The notes under the pieces were generated by a model. The model did not search any database. It saw nothing but the letters and a program-made list of their open reading frames with translations, and was not told the DNA's origin. 64,000 nt of DNA, taken from positions 156,546 to 220,545 of the forward strand of contig NZ_JAASRU010000003.1 of assembly GCF_011761495.1 (NCBI RefSeq), given 5' to 3'. A program made the translations under genes and the position numbers. How positions within the stretch are numbered: the stretch's first letter is position 1; each line of letters begins with the position of its first letter. The DNA is from Alkalibacillus almallahensis. GTDB taxonomy: Bacteria > Bacillota > Bacilli > Bacillales > Alkalibacillaceae. Of this stretch, positions 33,320 to 42,588 are shown in pieces.

Positions 33320-34171
33320 ATGGAAAGAGAATGGTTATTTTTAGATACGGGATATCATGATGCAGCCGTTAATATGGCCCTTGATGAATGCTTGATTAAC
33401 TGGCTTCATGAAGGTAGAATCCAACCAACACTGCGGTTTTATGGATGGGAAAAGCCTAGTTTATCGATTGGTCATTTTCAAAAGGCGGAAAAAACGATTG
33501 ACTTTAGTGCTGTCAACAAACACAGCTGCCAATTTGTCCGCAGGCTGACAGGCGGAAGCGCTGTACTGCATGACCATGAGCTAACTTATAGTCTTGTTAT
33601 CTCAGAACAGGACCCAGGTATTCCACAATCAGTGAAAGATGCTTACTATATTTTATCAAAAGGTGTTTTAGAGGGATACAAGAACTTGGGTATTGAGGCA
33701 GACTATGCGATTCCGGATGAACAGGTTGCAAGAGGGCAATCAGCGATTTGTTTTGAAGAGCCTACTTATTATGAAATGGTTGCTGATGGAAAAAAACTCT
33801 CCGGAAATGCACAGACACGGAAAAACGGTGTGCTGATGCAACATGGATCGATTCCAATAACGATGAATACAGATATGTTATTTGATTTGTTTCGTTTTCA
33901 AACTGAAGAAAGCAGGGCTCGAAAGCATAAAGCATTTCAGAATAAGGCAGTCACAATTAATCAACTAACGGATCAACATCATACATATGAGACGATGACT
34001 GCAGCTTTTAAAAAAGGCTTTTCAACAGGTTTAAACATAACGTTCAGGCCGCTGGAACTTTCAGAAAGGGATTGGGAAGAAGTCTTTCACCTGGCGAATA
34101 CAAAATACAAATCAGAAGCCTGGAATTTTCATTTATCAAAGGAGCGTGTCACAAGTGGCCAAACAAGCTGA
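33320..34171 (+). CDS. lipM: Octanoyltransferase LipM-type (lipoate biosynthesis)
   Basis: A 283-residue protein of the lipoate-protein ligase A fold. It has the signature [18 protein letters not shown] (with GGS where most have GGG), [14 protein letters not shown], and the [13 protein letters not shown] segment with a Cys that is the catalytic nucleophile of LipM-type octanoyltransferases. LipM moves octanoate from acyl carrier protein to the GcvH or E2 protein; LipA next door then inserts sulphur. GGAGGTG is 6 nt before the ATG. The length matches B. subtilis LipM (about 278). A plain lipoate ligase is an alternative. Confidence 0.82.
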   Translation: MEREWLFLDTGYHDAAVNMALDECLINWLHEGRIQPTLRFYGWEKPSLSIGHFQKAEKTIDFSAVNKHSCQFVRRLTGGSAVLHDHELTYSLVISEQDPGIPQSVKDAYYILSKGVLEGYKNLGIEADYAIPDEQVARGQSAICFEEPTYYEMVADGKKLSGNAQTRKNGVLMQHGSIPITMNTDMLFDLFRFQTEESRARKHKAFQNKAVTINQLTDQHHTYETMTAAFKKGFSTGLNITFRPLELSERDWEEVFHLANTKYKSEAWNFHLSKERVTSGQTS

Positions 34172-35102
34172 GCACATACGTAAACCGGAGTGGCTAAAAA
34201 CGAGGATCAACACTAATAAGTCGTATCAAAAGCTCAAAAATCTTATGCGTGATAACCGATTAAACACAGTTTGTGAAGAAGCAAAGTGCCCGAACATTTA
34301 TGAATGCTGGAGTGAAAGAAAAACTGCTACCTTTATTATCTTAGGGGATACATGTACACGCGGGTGCGGCTTTTGTGCTGTCAAAACAGGTCTCCCGAAT
34401 GAATTGGACTGGGGAGAACCAAAACGAGTTGCAGATTCCGTTGAGGTCATGGAGTTAAAACATGTGGTCGTAACAGCCGTCGCACGAGATGACTTGAACG
34501 ATGGCGGTGCAGCCGTGTTTGCTGAAACTGTTCGTGCCATCCGCGAACAAAATCCAGCTTGTACAATTGAAATACTTCCTTCAGATATGAAGGGAGATTA
34601 TGAGAGCCTCCATACATTAATGGACAGTCAACCGGATATTTTTAACCACAATATTGAAACGGTTCGCCGCTTGACTAAACGTGTTAGAGCAAAAGCTACT
34701 TATGATAGATCACTGCAACTTTTAAAACGTGTTAAAGAAATCGCTCCAACGACACCAACAAAATCCAGCATCATGGTCGGCTTAGGTGAAACGAAGGAAG
34801 AAGTTATTGAGGCAATGGATGACTTATTGGCACATGATGTCAATATCCTAACCATTGGACAGTATCTACAGCCAACCAAAAAACACTTAAATGTCGAACG
34901 TTATTATCATCCGGATGAGTTTGAGGAATTAAAGAAAATTGCATTGGAAAAAGGTTTTACCCATTGTGAATCAGGACCACTTGTAAGATCTTCCTATCAT
35001 GCAGATGAACAAGTGAGCAAAGCATCAGCACAACGAAGAATTCAATATATGCAAGGCTATGAAGAACAAGAAAATACAGAAGTAGACTTTAAATTCTTTT
35101 AA
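34155..35102 (+). CDS. lipA: Lipoyl synthase
   Basis: A 315-residue radical-SAM enzyme. The auxiliary [4Fe-4S] cluster ligands are [12 protein letters not shown]; the radical-SAM cluster is CTRGCGFC; the conserved C-terminal RSSYHAD supplies the serine ligand. It inserts two sulphur atoms into octanoyl chains to form lipoate in the cytoplasm. I use the GTG at 34155 (GGAG 10 nt upstream) rather than that at 34146, which touches the ribosome binding site. It overlaps lipM by 17 bp, hence co-transcribed and coupled. Confidence 0.93.
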   Translation: MAKQAEHIRKPEWLKTRINTNKSYQKLKNLMRDNRLNTVCEEAKCPNIYECWSERKTATFIILGDTCTRGCGFCAVKTGLPNELDWGEPKRVADSVEVMELKHVVVTAVARDDLNDGGAAVFAETVRAIREQNPACTIEILPSDMKGDYESLHTLMDSQPDIFNHNIETVRRLTKRVRAKATYDRSLQLLKRVKEIAPTTPTKSSIMVGLGETKEEVIEAMDDLLAHDVNILTIGQYLQPTKKHLNVERYYHPDEFEELKKIALEKGFTHCESGPLVRSSYHADEQVSKASAQRRIQYMQGYEEQENTEVDFKFF

Positions 35103-35183
35103 TCTGTTTTATCCAGTGGCACCTAATTGTTTATAAAGAACCGCTAGTTATGAAAGATGAGTTCATTGTCACATGAACTGTCC

Positions 35184-35218
35184 CCCCAAAAGTTAGACCG
35201 AAAATCTAACTTTTGGGG
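35184..35218. repeat. IS-end-like hairpin
   Basis: Perfect 14-bp stem (arms 35184-35197 and 35205-35218). The sequence before it, TGAACTGTCCCCCCAAAAGT, resembles the terminal repeats of IS3/IS150-type elements, so the hairpin may be two IS ends brought together after loss of the element. It could also act as lipA's terminator; the T-run is missing. The rest of the 298-bp gap shows nothing. Confidence 0.5.
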
Positions 35219-35400
35219 ATATTGTTGTGTCCAAATATAATGTCGTATTTAATATGCCATAGTAAAAGCATATTTGAATAATTCATTTGTCAAATTAAGT
35301 GAGACAACATACTGTCATCGACAAAATACTAGACAAATCGTTAAGGTCTTTCGAATATCTTATTTAATTGCAAGTATTGACGTCAATGCCCTTCTATAAT

Positions 35401-35865
35401 TTAAATTAGTTTTCCTTTCTTCTTGGCATTTCCATCCAACCCTGCTCCTATCGCTATACCAATGCACATCCCCATGAGCATTCCGAGTACAAGATTATCA
35501 AAAAGGAGCAAACCCAATGGCAAACCCAAACCGTTTCCAATAGATATAAATGCCATCATATAAAAGTTTTCAGATGTTAGTTGATGTGTATGTTGTAAAT
35601 GCGAAGTCACTTGCCTTGTTTGTTTATTATGAATTTTATAATCTTCTTTGGTGAGTTGATGAACGTTAGATAACATATATTCAAAATGATTCTCTAACTC
35701 TACTGAATACTTCTGGCATTCTTCACATTCGGAAGAATATGAATCTAACCTTTGAATGCTTCGTATGTACTTGTCCAATTCGAGTTTAGTTGCTGTTTTT
35801 TCATCTAAGTTATGCTTTATCTCTTTTATATTCTGGGTCAATTCCTCTACACGTTCGGGATTCAC
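35401..35865 (-). CDS. Hypothetical protein with C-terminal membrane hairpin
   Basis: A 154-residue protein starting at GTG with AGGAGG 7 nt upstream. Residues 1-100 are helical and hydrophilic, with a CEEC pair (about 46-49) that could bind metal or form a disulphide. Residues about 104-145 are two glycine-rich hydrophobic helices (GNGLGLPLGLLLFDNLVLGM, then LMGMCIGIAIGAGLDG), probably a membrane hairpin. I do not recognise the family. Single gene. Confidence 0.6.
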   Translation of the reverse strand: MNPERVEELTQNIKEIKHNLDEKTATKLELDKYIRSIQRLDSYSSECEECQKYSVELENHFEYMLSNVHQLTKEDYKIHNKQTRQVTSHLQHTHQLTSENFYMMAFISIGNGLGLPLGLLLFDNLVLGMLMGMCIGIAIGAGLDGNAKKKGKLI

Positions 35866-36110
35866 GATCTAGCCTCCTAAAAGTCCATTATGAAGTTGAG
35901 CACCTGCTTTTAGAGAAAAACTAACCAAGCAGAAAGTAGATTGAATAACTTTTCTCATATATTAACATAGTTTAGTGTATTAACACTAAACTAGACAAAA
36001 ACGTTAGAGTCTTTCAACTTGAACGCGACAGGTGATAAGTAATTAAGTGATTAATGGGTAGGATATAATTGAACCGGTGCACACAATCAAAAAATTCAAG
36101 GTCAAGTGTC

Positions 36111-36240
36111 TTATCGTTCAATAAAATAGGTACCTTTTACAAACTCTATTCTGATTACCTTGAAGGTTGTTTCAGCAACGGCATTGTCATAAGGGAACTT
36201 GGTTGCTGAGGAGATTAACCAGGCATTTGCCGATTCCTCA
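36111..36240 (-). pseudogene. IS3-family transposase relic, C-terminal part of OrfB
   Basis: The minus strand translates to PYDNAVAETTFKVIRIEFVK, which is the catalytic DDE integrase region of IS3-family OrfB (canonical PYDNA..E...). Frame breaks and stops follow on both sides. Only this fragment is left. Its target site and ends cannot be traced. Confidence 0.7.
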
Positions 36241-36342
36241 AATGGAAACACCATTAAACCAATTTTGAAAATGTAATGACGATGAAGTACATGTTTACTG
36301 TACTAAGCTTCAAAAATTAACCCAGTAGTATTTTAGTGAGTT

Positions 36343-36388
36343 GACTGGTGCAAGTCCGGTATTAAACCGAGCTTGCACCAGTCTATTT
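36343..36388 (+). terminator. Terminator-like hairpin
   Basis: 12-bp perfect stem (arms 36343-36354 and 36372-36383) with an inner CGGT/ACCG stem, then TATTTTA. No intact plus-strand gene precedes it, so it is probably left from a lost gene. Confidence 0.6.
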
Positions 36389-36407
36389 TAACTGACCAGG
36401 ATTAGCA

Positions 36408-36646
36408 TTATTTCCCTTTAACGTTTTCACATACGTTAGTTCGAATTGGCTCAACAACTTCACGGTCAATCATTTCATAAACGTACTACTTTCCTCTTCT
36501 ACAAGTACCATTTCGTCTCCTCTTTCGATATTACAAATAGGGGAAAATAACATGGAGCCTAAGAAATTTTCTCTATTAATATCAATATCGTTGGTTTTGG
36601 ATGAATTCAGTAAATCAACCGCATCAAAATCAAATTGAATGCCATG
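36408..36646 (-). pseudogene. Relic of an unrecognised gene, one frameshift
   Basis: Minus-strand frame from 36646 reads GIQFDFDAVDLLNSSKTNDI, then ERGDEMVLVEEESSTF; after a shift near 36470 it continues YVYEMIDREVVEPIRTNVCE and ends at a stop at 36408. The pieces look like normal coding sequence, but I recognise no family. There is no start codon in the same frame. Confidence 0.35.
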
Positions 36647-36682
36647 TTAAAATTTCACCAGTGAACATCCTCTATATCATCT

Positions 36683-37294
36683 CTATTTCTTCAAACGTTT
36701 AACGGCTTCATTCGGCTGTTCACTCCTTGAAATAGCTGAAATCACACTTACCCCTGCACCTGTCTGTCTCACATGCTGAGCATTCGATTCATCAATACCC
36801 CCTATTGCGACGACAGGCAATGGCACCTGTTCTTGGATAAAACGAAGACCTTCGATGCCAATTACTTCTTTCGCATCATCCTTTGAAGAAGTTTTGAACA
36901 CAGGACCGACACCAAGGTAGTCAGCCAAATCCCAACGACTGACATGAAGCTCTTCAGTTGTAGAAATGGATAGCCCTATTAGGAGCTCAGGAAACATTTC
37001 CCGAATTTCCCTAATATCACTGTCGTCCTGACCAATATGAACGCCGTCTGCTTCCAATTCACGAACAATTTCAATATCATCATTTACAAAGAAAGGGATG
37101 CCGTAGTCTTTACAAATCCTTCGCAAACGGTGACCAAGCTTTATCTTTGCCTGCCCACTCAGCGCATTTTTACCCTTTTCTCGGAATTGAAAGGCTGTAA
37201 TGCCACCATGGATCGCCTGTTGCAACACCATTTCCGGGTCCTTCCTGCAATCCTGACTCCCCATGATGAAATATGTGTGCAGATAGTCAGTCAT
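36683..37294 (-). CDS. thiE: Thiamine phosphate synthase
   Basis: A 203-residue TIM-barrel enzyme that joins HMP pyrophosphate and thiazole phosphate to make thiamin phosphate. FQFREKGKNALSGQAK, FVNDDIEIVRELEADGVHIGQ with the Mg-binding residues, the DYLGVGPVFKTSSKDDA loop and PVVAIGGID are family hallmarks. It starts at the ATG at 37294, overlapping thiM by 8 bp; the longer in-frame start at 37363 would add 23 unlikely residues. Last gene of tenA-thiD-thiM-thiE. Confidence 0.93.
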   Translation of the reverse strand: MTDYLHTYFIMGSQDCRKDPEMVLQQAIHGGITAFQFREKGKNALSGQAKIKLGHRLRRICKDYGIPFFVNDDIEIVRELEADGVHIGQDDSDIREIREMFPELLIGLSISTTEELHVSRWDLADYLGVGPVFKTSSKDDAKEVIGIEGLRFIQEQVPLPVVAIGGIDESNAQHVRQTGAGVSVISAISRSEQPNEAVKRLKK

Positions 37295-38027
37295 CGGTAT
37301 CCCCCAATTCATCCAGCAGGTGAGGAATAAATGTCCCAGGGCCTCCCGCTTTCTTCTCAGCACGTTCGGCAGCTTTATTGTAGAAATTAATAGCGAACTG
37401 TACTGCTTCTATTTTCTCTTCCTCAATAGAAATGCAGGCGGCTATCAGAGATCCGAGCAGACACCCTGCGCCTGTAATGTAACCGAGGAGTGGTGTTCCG
37501 TGCGAAGACGTGAAGAAGTCTTTTCCATCACTAATGACATCTGTCTCTCCAGTCACTACAACCATCGTCTGTAAAGTCTTCGCCGCTTCTAAAGCAATGA
37601 CTTCTACATCCCCACCTTCTTCGGAATCCACGCCTTTTACCTTCAAAGGAATATCGGCAAGCGCACCTATCTCTCCAGCATTCCCCTTCACGACAGAGAT
37701 ATCGACTTCATTCATAATCCTTTGAACCGCCTGTTTCCTGAAAGTAGTTGCACCCGCACCAACAGGATCTAGAAGCACAAGAACCCCTGCTTTATTTGCA
37801 GTTTTTCCTGCTTTAATCATAGTTTCTAAATCCTCTTTCCTGACGGTACCAATATTCAGTACGATGGCATTCGCGATACCGGCCATTTCTTCAATCTCTT
37901 CTTTTTCCTTAGACATAACAGGACTGCCACCGAATGCGAGCAGACCATTCGCAGTAAAGTTCATGACCACCTCATTCGTGATGTGATGAACGAGCGGGCG
38001 TTCTTCCCTCAATTGTTCAAGATTCAT
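37287..38027 (-). CDS. thiM: Hydroxyethylthiazole kinase
   Basis: A 246-residue ribokinase-like enzyme that phosphorylates hydroxyethylthiazole for salvage. PLVHHITNEVVMNFTANGLL, DPVGAGATTFR, and the C-terminal catalytic GYITGAGCLLGSLIAA loop are present. It begins at the ATG in a TGA/ATG overlap with thiD (AAAGGAG 6 nt upstream); the alternative start 27 bp earlier is inside thiD. Third gene of the thiamin salvage operon. Confidence 0.94.
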   Translation of the reverse strand: MNLEQLREERPLVHHITNEVVMNFTANGLLAFGGSPVMSKEKEEIEEMAGIANAIVLNIGTVRKEDLETMIKAGKTANKAGVLVLLDPVGAGATTFRKQAVQRIMNEVDISVVKGNAGEIGALADIPLKVKGVDSEEGGDVEVIALEAAKTLQTMVVVTGETDVISDGKDFFTSSHGTPLLGYITGAGCLLGSLIAACISIEEEKIEAVQFAINFYNKAAERAEKKAGGPGTFIPHLLDELGDTDD

Positions 38028-38824
38028 TGTTCTCTCTCCTTTCTGTGAGCCCAATGATTGGTAGGACCATTCCCGGATCCAATATCAAAAGAATAACGGA
38101 TAGCTTCAGTGATGAAGGGCTTTGCCTGTTCGACAGCACCCGAAAGTGTTCGTTTCATCGCCAGATTGGCCGCAATCGCCGAAGCATACGTACAACCAGT
38201 ACCATGCGTATTCTCTGTCAGAACTTTATCCTCTCGATACATTCTAACTTCTTCTCCGTCATATAATACGTCCACCGCTTCCCCGTCTAGATGACCTCCT
38301 TTAACAAGTGCTCCACCTGCTCCAAATTCTTCTACCAAACGCCGGGCTGCTTCTTCCATGTCACGTTCTGTACTTATTTCCATCTCCAGTAATGTTTCCG
38401 CTTCAGGTATATTCGGTGTGATGACCGTTGCATAAGGAAACAGGTACTCAGATAAAGCTGCTCTCGTCTCCTCTTCCATGAGCGGGTGACCACTGGTAGA
38501 CACCATAACCGGATCACACACGTAAGGGATATTCTGACGTGCGATCCATGTCCCTACCACCTGCGCCGTCTCTCTCGTCGCTATCATTCCAGTTTTGATG
38601 ACATCGACAGGCAAGTCTTCTTCTATGGCCGTAAGTTGTGTTTCAATAAAAGACGCTGGAACATGATGAACACCTTGAACGCCTGTCGTATTCTGGGCTG
38701 TTAGCGAGGTGAGCACAGACATGCCATACACTTTCCATTCTTCAAATGTTTTGAGATCTGCCTGTATACCAGCTCCTCCCCCAGAATCAGAACCAGCAAT
38801 TGTAAGGGCTGTAAACGGCTTCAT
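38024..38824 (-). CDS. thiD: Hydroxymethylpyrimidine (phosphate) kinase
   Basis: A 266-residue ribokinase-fold enzyme that phosphorylates HMP twice. [20 protein letters not shown] at the start, then [19 protein letters not shown], and the [15 protein letters not shown] catalytic loop. It starts at the ATG overlapping the tenA stop (ATGA), with AAGGGGTG 6 nt upstream. Base usage here (many CGY and GCY codons) is a little richer in G+C than in the surrounding genes, which could mean the operon was acquired; this is a visual impression. Confidence 0.94.
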   Translation of the reverse strand: MKPFTALTIAGSDSGGGAGIQADLKTFEEWKVYGMSVLTSLTAQNTTGVQGVHHVPASFIETQLTAIEEDLPVDVIKTGMIATRETAQVVGTWIARQNIPYVCDPVMVSTSGHPLMEEETRAALSEYLFPYATVITPNIPEAETLLEMEISTERDMEEAARRLVEEFGAGGALVKGGHLDGEAVDVLYDGEEVRMYREDKVLTENTHGTGCTYASAIAANLAMKRTLSGAVEQAKPFITEAIRYSFDIGSGNGPTNHWAHRKEREQ

Positions 38825-39507
38825 TTCAGCACCCCTTCTGCAACCGGCCAACCTTCGAGCGTATAAGACATCTCCCAGAAAGCATATTCCAGCTGACAAC
38901 TCTTTCTAAAAGCATCTTTCATAAGCTTGCGATCCTCAGAAGAGGCTGCTTCAGCTTCTTCATTTAGACGCTTCAACAAATAGTCAGTCGTATAAGTAAT
39001 CGAATCATCAGCATAAAATTCAATCCATTCATAAAAAGGATGATCAGGCTCCGGAGAGAATTCTTTCTTCAGTTCCTGGCCGATTTCCTGATACGTCCAC
39101 GGACATGGTAGCATGGCTGCGATTGTTTTACCGAGAAGCCCTTCCGTCGCGACACTTTTCATATGCGTACGGTAATGGTCAGCCGTAGGCGGTAGCGGGA
39201 AGCCTTGAAGCTCTTCGTATGGCACACCAATATAGTTACACAAGTTACGGTGTGGATGGATCTCATCTCCAAGTACAAAAGCGATTTGTGCCTGGAAAAA
39301 GGCAATATCCTCGCGTTTTTTCGATTGAGATACCGCCGTTCCATATAGCTGCATGAACGTGTTCAAATATTCATAGTCCGCCTTCACATAATGAGCAACT
39401 GCTTCGTCTGGTAACTCGCCTTCTCCAAGTCCACGAACAAACGGATGATCAAAAATCGCCTGAAATATATCATCGTTTTCTCTTCTCAATTCTTCTGTAA
39501 ACGTCAT
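38821..39507 (-). CDS. tenA: Aminopyrimidine aminohydrolase, TenA
   Basis: A 228-residue all-helical enzyme. It hydrolyses amino-HMP from thiamin breakdown so it can re-enter synthesis via Thi[38 protein letters not shown] stretch [12 protein letters not shown] (active-site Cys) and FYEWIEFYA are signature parts. AAGGAGG is 8 nt before the ATG at 39507. First gene of the operon behind a TPP riboswitch. Confidence 0.93.
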   Translation of the reverse strand: MTFTEELRRENDDIFQAIFDHPFVRGLGEGELPDEAVAHYVKADYEYLNTFMQLYGTAVSQSKKREDIAFFQAQIAFVLGDEIHPHRNLCNYIGVPYEELQGFPLPPTADHYRTHMKSVATEGLLGKTIAAMLPCPWTYQEIGQELKKEFSPEPDHPFYEWIEFYADDSITYTTDYLLKRLNEEAEAASSEDRKLMKDAFRKSCQLEYAFWEMSYTLEGWPVAEGVLK

Positions 39508-39555
39508 AAAAATAGCCTCCTTATTTTGTATACAGGAAGCCACTCGAAATTTTGA

Positions 39556-39646
39556 GTGCTTCCCTTCGTCGGCATGACCCGAATCAGGTTCAAAGGGACT
39601 AAGGCTTTGCCTTATCTCAGCGATGATATTCGCGCCCCTAGCAACG
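39556..39646 (-). promoter_or_regulatory. TPP riboswitch of the tenA-thiDME operon
   Basis: Reading leftward: TAGGGGCGC, GCTGAGATAAGG, TTGAACCTGATTCGGGTCAT and GCCGACGAAGGGA, closed by TGCT/AGCA pairing. It ends 50 bp before tenA. A short stem (CACTC/GAGTG at 39541-39559) may act as expression platform next to the ribosome binding site. Confidence 0.94.
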
Positions 39647-39772
39647 TTTTATACATTTATGACAACGGTTGGTCACTTCAATTACCACCATCTTTAACAT
39701 CCAAGTGAAATGGTAATAATGCAGTTTATAGCATGCTTTAGAAAGTAAGATTCACCCCTACCAAACAAGCAA

Positions 39773-39820
39773 CTATATTCTAAGTCTTCTCAAAGCTAAC
39801 AAATCAACCATGGTCATCAT
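39773..39820 (-). CDS. 15-codon frame after the second TPP riboswitch
   Basis: MMTMVDLLALRRLRI followed by a stop has AGGAGGGG 5-6 nt upstream. It lies just after an orphan riboswitch and its terminator. It is most likely the start of a lost thiamin gene, now stopped early, rather than a working peptide. Confidence 0.35.
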   Translation of the reverse strand: MMTMVDLLALRRLRI

Positions 39821-39861
39821 CTATTCCCCTCCTCTTCTCATGAATAATGGGAAAATGAAAA

Positions 39862-39897
39862 CAAAAAACCGGATCCCTTAATAAATGGGACCCGGTT
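39862..39897 (-). terminator. Terminator of the second TPP riboswitch
   Basis: 11-bp stem with one mismatch (arms 39867-39877 and 39887-39897) followed on the minus strand by TTTTTTG. It is probably the OFF-state terminator. Confidence 0.82.
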
Positions 39898-39910
39898 TGT
39901 CAATTGTATG

Positions 39911-40009
39911 TTGACTACTTCCCCACGCTGGCATCACCCAGATCAGGTCCCAAGAGTCGGAAAGTAAAGCTTTCCTCTCAGCCCGCTTAACAGGCACCCC
40001 TAGTAGTTG
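39911..40009 (-). promoter_or_regulatory. Second TPP riboswitch, in tandem, with no gene of its own
   Basis: Reading leftward: TAGGGGTGCC, GGGCTGAGAGG, GGGACCTGATCTGGGTGATG and CCAGCGTGGGGAAG, closed by AACTACT/AGTAGTC pairing. Downstream come a terminator, a 15-codon remnant, then the tenA riboswitch. Confidence 0.94.
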
Positions 40010-40129
40010 AACGTCATTATTCACTTGGATAATAATAGTATAACAAAGTTCAGAAAGTTACGCATCTTTTGCAACAGAAATATTCTTCTATATTACACTC
40101 GGCTTGCTCATGATGGCAATGCAGGGTGT

Positions 40130-40198
40130 TAAAGATATAAATGACCAATAATATAACCAAGACAGTAGCGAAAGAGAAATCTGTTTTTGGTACATAAA
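40130..40198 (+). pseudogene. Fragment of the antiporter 3' end
   Basis: The plus strand reads VKDINDQ, stop, YNQDSSEREICFWYINK, matching EYNDQQYNEDRSEREIRLFV of the antiporter at 27248-29047 at DNA level. It has an in-frame stop and is cut on both sides. Confidence 0.7.
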
Positions 40199-40300
40199 CA
40201 AAGCTATTTGATTCAAACAAATCCTGTTGACGAATAGGGAATATTCACTAGTTCTGCACTTCAACTCTGTTATCTCAAAGAACTCCTTTTTTTAACTTAC

Positions 40301-40341
40301 ATCGGGTGCATTGATACTTCATCAATGCACCCGATTTTTGG
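40301..40341 (+). terminator. Terminator-like hairpin downstream of the antiporter fragment
   Basis: Perfect 15-bp stem (arms 40301-40315 and 40321-40335) with a 5-nt loop followed by TTTTTGG on the plus strand. It could also be read by the minus-strand reductase gene, whose stop is 31 bp away, but then it would precede rather than follow a T-run. Confidence 0.75.
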
Positions 40342-40371
40342 TAAGTGCTTAACTATTCTCGAAAAACATCG

Positions 40372-41361
40372 TTATTTAGTAGGCAATGGTGCTCGCTGAG
40401 AAATAAACCCTTTGTCCACTAATTCATTCCAAAATGATTGTGGGATGTCTTGATTCATCATCTCTATATCTTCTGCAGTGTGCTCTGGACGCGTTGAACC
40501 TGGAATAACAGCTTTTACTGCTGGATGAGCAGTTGAAAATTGTAAGCCTGCTGCTTTCAAGCTTACATTATGATCTTCTGCAATTTCTTTTAACTGCTTT
40601 ACTTGATGGAGTCTATTAGGATCAGCTTTAGCATAATCAAAATGATCGCCTCCAAGTAACGCACCCGAATTAAATGGACTTCCTACAATGATATCTACAC
40701 CCTTTTCCTCAGCTTTTGGCAGCATGCGCTCTAAGGCATGCTCATGCTGTAAAAGCGTGTATTGTGTGGCAGATAAGCAGACATCAGGTTGAGCTTCTTC
40801 TAAGTCCATGGCTAGTTCAATAGGTTCAGTTGTATTAACACCAAGTCCCCATGATTTGATTACCCCTTCTTCACGAAGGCGACTTAAGACACGAAAGGCG
40901 CCATTTCTAGCCTCATCAAATTTTGTGATCCAGTCATCCCCATGAAAATCAGGGGAAACATCATGAACGAAGACCATATCCAAGTGATCGGTTTTTAACC
41001 GTTCTAAACTTTGTTCAATAGATTTCATGGTGGCTTCCTCTGTATAATCCGTTATGACTTTATTTTGACGACCATCCTCAAATAAGCCTTCTGCATTTTC
41101 TTTTTCATCGGTAATATAACGTCCAACTTTCGTCCCTATGAAATAATCATCACGATTATACGCTGATAACGCCTCGCCTAAACGCATTTCCGCTAAACCT
41201 GCTCCATAAAAAGGTGCAGTATCAAAATAGCGAATTCCTTGATTCCAGGCGGTTTGTATGGTTTTTTGCGCTTCCTCTTCTGGAACATCTCTGAACATAT
41301 TCCCTAATGGCGCGGTTCCAAGACCTACTTTATGTTTAAGTGCTTTCTCTAACGAATTCAA
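40372..41361 (-). CDS. Aldo/keto reductase
   Basis: A 329-residue (beta/alpha)8-barrel NADPH-dependent oxidoreductase. GIRYFDTAPFYGAG has the catalytic Asp and Tyr, FIGTKVGR the Lys, and HLDMVFVHDVSPD the His. The C-terminal KAVIPGSTRPEHTAED binds the cofactor phosphate. Closest in feel to the D-threo-aldose (L-fucose) dehydrogenase group. AAGGAGG lies upstream of the ATG. Single gene; the 301 bp upstream hold nothing else. Substrate not predictable. Confidence 0.88.
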   Translation of the reverse strand: MNSLEKALKHKVGLGTAPLGNMFRDVPEEEAQKTIQTAWNQGIRYFDTAPFYGAGLAEMRLGEALSAYNRDDYFIGTKVGRYITDEKENAEGLFEDGRQNKVITDYTEEATMKSIEQSLERLKTDHLDMVFVHDVSPDFHGDDWITKFDEARNGAFRVLSRLREEGVIKSWGLGVNTTEPIELAMDLEEAQPDVCLSATQYTLLQHEHALERMLPKAEEKGVDIIVGSPFNSGALLGGDHFDYAKADPNRLHQVKQLKEIAEDHNVSLKAAGLQFSTAHPAVKAVIPGSTRPEHTAEDIEMMNQDIPQSFWNELVDKGFISQRAPLPTK

Positions 41362-41662
41362 CTAAACTCCTCCTTATCATGAAGTTATATACTTAATTTC
41401 CCACTTATACATTACACTAAAACATGAAGACTTGGAAATTTTTAAATGTTTTAGGTTGTAACCTTACTAACTTCTAAATAAGTTTAAACACTTTTTTCTA
41501 TGGATTGATCTGAATTATTAGCTATATTTTGCACAGATTGACCAGTATCACAAGCGCTTATATGAAGGAAAATCATTGTTATAATTATCACCTTTTTCAC
41601 ATATCACACTCTGTTCTTTAAAAATGATTTCTATGTTTTTAAAAATTTAATACTATCTCCAT

Positions 41663-42142
41663 CTATTTGTGATACGGTTCCCCCCGCATAATCCTAAACG
41701 CGCGATAAACCTGCTCCACCAAGATTAATCGCATCAACTGATGAGGATACGTCATCTTACTAAATGAAATCGCTAAGTCACTACGTTGTTTAATGTCGTC
41801 ACTTAACCCAAGTGAGCCACCAATCACAAAGGCGACTTTACTTTTGCCGTATGTAGCTAGGTCGTCGAGTTTTTGGGCGAATTGTTCAGATGTGAGTTGT
41901 TTGCCGTCGAGATCTAAGGTGATGACGTATTGATCTGTGGATAACTTTGTGAATATCTTCTCTCCTTCCTTCTGTTTGACTTGTTTTTCTTCCGCTTCAC
42001 TTAATTGATCAGGTGCTTGTTCGTCTGGTACTTCTTCAATTTTAACTTTGGCATATTTGCTTAGTCGTTTTAAGTATTCGTCGATGCCTTGGATTAGATA
42101 CTTCTCTTTTAACTTGCCGACGGATATGATGGTAATCTGCAT
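41663..42142 (-). CDS. rlmH: 23S rRNA pseudouridine-1915 N3-methyltransferase
   Basis: A 159-residue SPOUT methyltransferase. [15 protein letters not shown] at the start, [36 protein letters not shown] (knot motif for SAM) and the end [20 protein letters not shown] match RlmH throughout. It methylates N3 of pseudouridine 1915 in ribosomes. GGAGG is 6 nt before the ATG at 42142; the upstream Met is not preceded by one. Its place next to the wal operon is conserved in Bacillaceae. Confidence 0.95.
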   Translation of the reverse strand: MQITIISVGKLKEKYLIQGIDEYLKRLSKYAKVKIEEVPDEQAPDQLSEAEEKQVKQKEGEKIFTKLSTDQYVITLDLDGKQLTSEQFAQKLDDLATYGKSKVAFVIGGSLGLSDDIKQRSDLAISFSKMTYPHQLMRLILVEQVYRAFRIMRGEPYHK

Positions 42143-42544
42143 GAAATCCCTCCATGAGCGCATTCTTTTGAATCATCTTTACTTCATTTTAATATTTACG
42201 TTTGTTTCATCGCTTTCAATTACAAATGTTCGTTTTTCAATCTATGTCTCTTTCACTATGTCATAAGTCGTGTATCTCTTGCAACGTTGATGTTATCGGA
42301 TTTGGAGTTATTCAGACTGTTAACAGGTGTTGTTGATAACTTGTTCATAAACTCTTTATAGCTTGTGTAATGTTGTCTATAAGTGGATTTATCCACAGAG
42401 TTACACACATATTAACATATGTTCGTGCTATATTTAGTGAGATATTCTTATCTTCCTCCATATATAGAGAATTAAACTATTTTCCACCCACATGATGTGT
42501 ATAAATCGGTGAATAGTGTGTACAACTGGCTATATCCGAATATT
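42143..42544. other. Intergenic with DnaA-box-like sequences
   Basis: The 445-bp gap between rlmH and htrA has an exact DnaA box TTATCCACA (42389-42397) inside a GTGGAT/ATCCAC inverted repeat, and a near match TGTTGATAA (42331-42339). DnaA-box density is expected to rise near oriC. I see no gene here. Confidence 0.5.
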
Positions 42545-42578
42545 AAAAAGAACTTACCCACAGTGTGAGTAAGTTCTT
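42545..42578 (-). terminator. Terminator of htrA
   Basis: Stem GAACTTAC/GTAAGTTC (42550-42557 and 42569-42576) extended by a few bases with one mismatch, then TTTTTAATA on the minus strand, 11 bp after the htrA stop. Confidence 0.8.
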
Positions 42579-42588
42579 CATTCATCAT

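Noticed and set aside
42554..42562. TTACCCACA as another DnaA box.
   Set aside because: It is part of the htrA terminator stem and differs from the consensus by one base.
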